Assembly: GCA_009783445.1 (NCBI GenBank)
Contig: WRFY01000104.1
Span: 1-36,268 of the forward strand
Source of the DNA: Candidatus Azobacteroides sp.
GTDB taxonomy: Bacteria > Bacteroidota > Bacteroidia > Bacteroidales > Azobacteroidaceae
Direction of reading: 5' to 3'
DNA length: 36,268 nt
The notes beneath the pieces are model-generated. The model was given only the letters and a program-made list of their open reading frames with translations, had not been told where the DNA came from and made no database searches. Positions 35,950-36,268 of the stretch are shown here, one piece after another. Made by a program: the position numbers and the translations under genes. Position 1 is the first letter of the stretch. Every line of letters begins with the position of its first letter.

Positions 35950-36219
35950 AGGAAAAAGTATTTGTCTTTGTTAATGGACAGAGGGGTCGAGTGTACGACG
36001 ATATCCTTGGCGTCGACAGCTCCACAGATGCCGCTTTTCGCAAACTAAAGCATACGACGGTTCACCAAGTGATGTTTGCCTTTCGTTTTTATTCTTTTTA
36101 TACGGCTTCCTTTTTATTTTTCCTAAAATTCGTAAGATAATTTGTATGTTATTGTAAATCTTCTTATTATAAGAATAGAGTTAATGTAAAATAAATTTTT
36201 TATATTACGTGCGCGTGCG
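35950..36219. other. Divergent intergenic region, possible gene remnant
   Basis: This 270-nt stretch lies between leftward and rightward promoters, with a T-rich right half. One plus frame from GTG at 35991 to TAA at 36138-36140 reads YDDILGVDSSTDAAFRKLKH near its start, which loosely recalls a J-domain helix, but it lacks the HPD motif. No confident gene. Confidence 0.3.
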
Positions 36220-36227
36220 TACCTTTG
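36220..36227 (+). promoter_or_regulatory. -7 box at the right edge
   Basis: TACCTTTG matches TAnnTTTG. It lies only 4 nt before an ATG at 36232, so transcription would begin at or next to that codon. No clear -33 box is present. Confidence 0.5.
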
Positions 36228-36231
36228 TAGC

Positions 36232-36268
36232 ATGAAATATAGCGAATATCAAAACAACGAAAAGAGCT
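36232..36268 (+). CDS. Start of a plus-strand gene cut by the window edge
   Basis: The frame from the ATG at 36232 begins MKYSEYQNNEKS and runs off the window. Only 12 codons are visible, so no family can be named. If this ATG is used, the mRNA would have almost no 5' leader; a start further right is equally possible. Confidence 0.35.
   Translation, partial: MKYSEYQNNEKS

Noticed and set aside
1..36268. tRNA genes, CRISPR arrays, insertion sequences
   Set aside because: No cloverleaf, regularly spaced repeat or transposase sequence was recognised in the window by eye.

Overview
The window looks like a chromosomal segment of a Bacteroidales (Bacteroidota) bacterium. Evidence: bacteroidal gene orders (lpxK-PNP-thiL; thrS-infC-rpmI-rplT; DUF5683-transglycosylase-Rsh; GNAT-parE-coaD-S41 protease), a DUF6377-type membrane regulator, almost no Shine-Dalgarno sequences, and TAnnTTTG -7 boxes upstream of many genes, several with a TTG/TTTG-like -33 box 18-20 nt further up. 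I cannot fix the genus. No tRNA, rRNA, CRISPR array or insertion sequence was recognised.

Layout. 1-6.6 kb: end of a surface-glycan locus with four GT4 glycosyltransferases, a MycE-like sugar O-methyltransferase and a radical SAM/SPASM protein. 7-8.7 kb: a membrane TPR/coiled-coil/HTH regulator. 8.7-11.6 kb: lpxK, purine nucleoside phosphorylase and thiL; this ThiL has lost several acidic motif residues. 11.65-14.9 kb: thrS-infC-rpmI-rplT, closed by a clear intrinsic terminator. 15-16.4 kb: a sufB with no sufC or sufD beside it. 16.6-21.2 kb: DUF5683 protein, LysM lytic transglycosylase and bifunctional RelA/SpoT. 21.2-23.7 kb (minus): efp, a UbiA-type prenyltransferase and a radical SAM protein. 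23.9-25.4 kb (minus): an AT-rich DNA methyltransferase broken only at an 8-bp homopolymer, behind a truncated gene. 25.5-30.5 kb (minus): a five-gene operon with two coiled-coil proteins (one membrane-anchored), a substrate-binding/OmpA fusion, an ABC permease and an ABC ATPase. 30.6-35.9 kb (minus): GNAT-parE-coaD-S41 protease. The right edge starts a further plus-strand gene.

The best candidate for an under-described system is the five-gene operon at 25.5-30.5 kb. Its substrate-binding domain appears to be tethered to the inner membrane at one end and to peptidoglycan at the other, and it is encoded with PspA-like coiled-coil proteins. The next strongest observations are the apparently kinase-dead ThiL, the possibly phase-variable methyltransferase, and the radical SAM/prenyltransferase pair behind efp.
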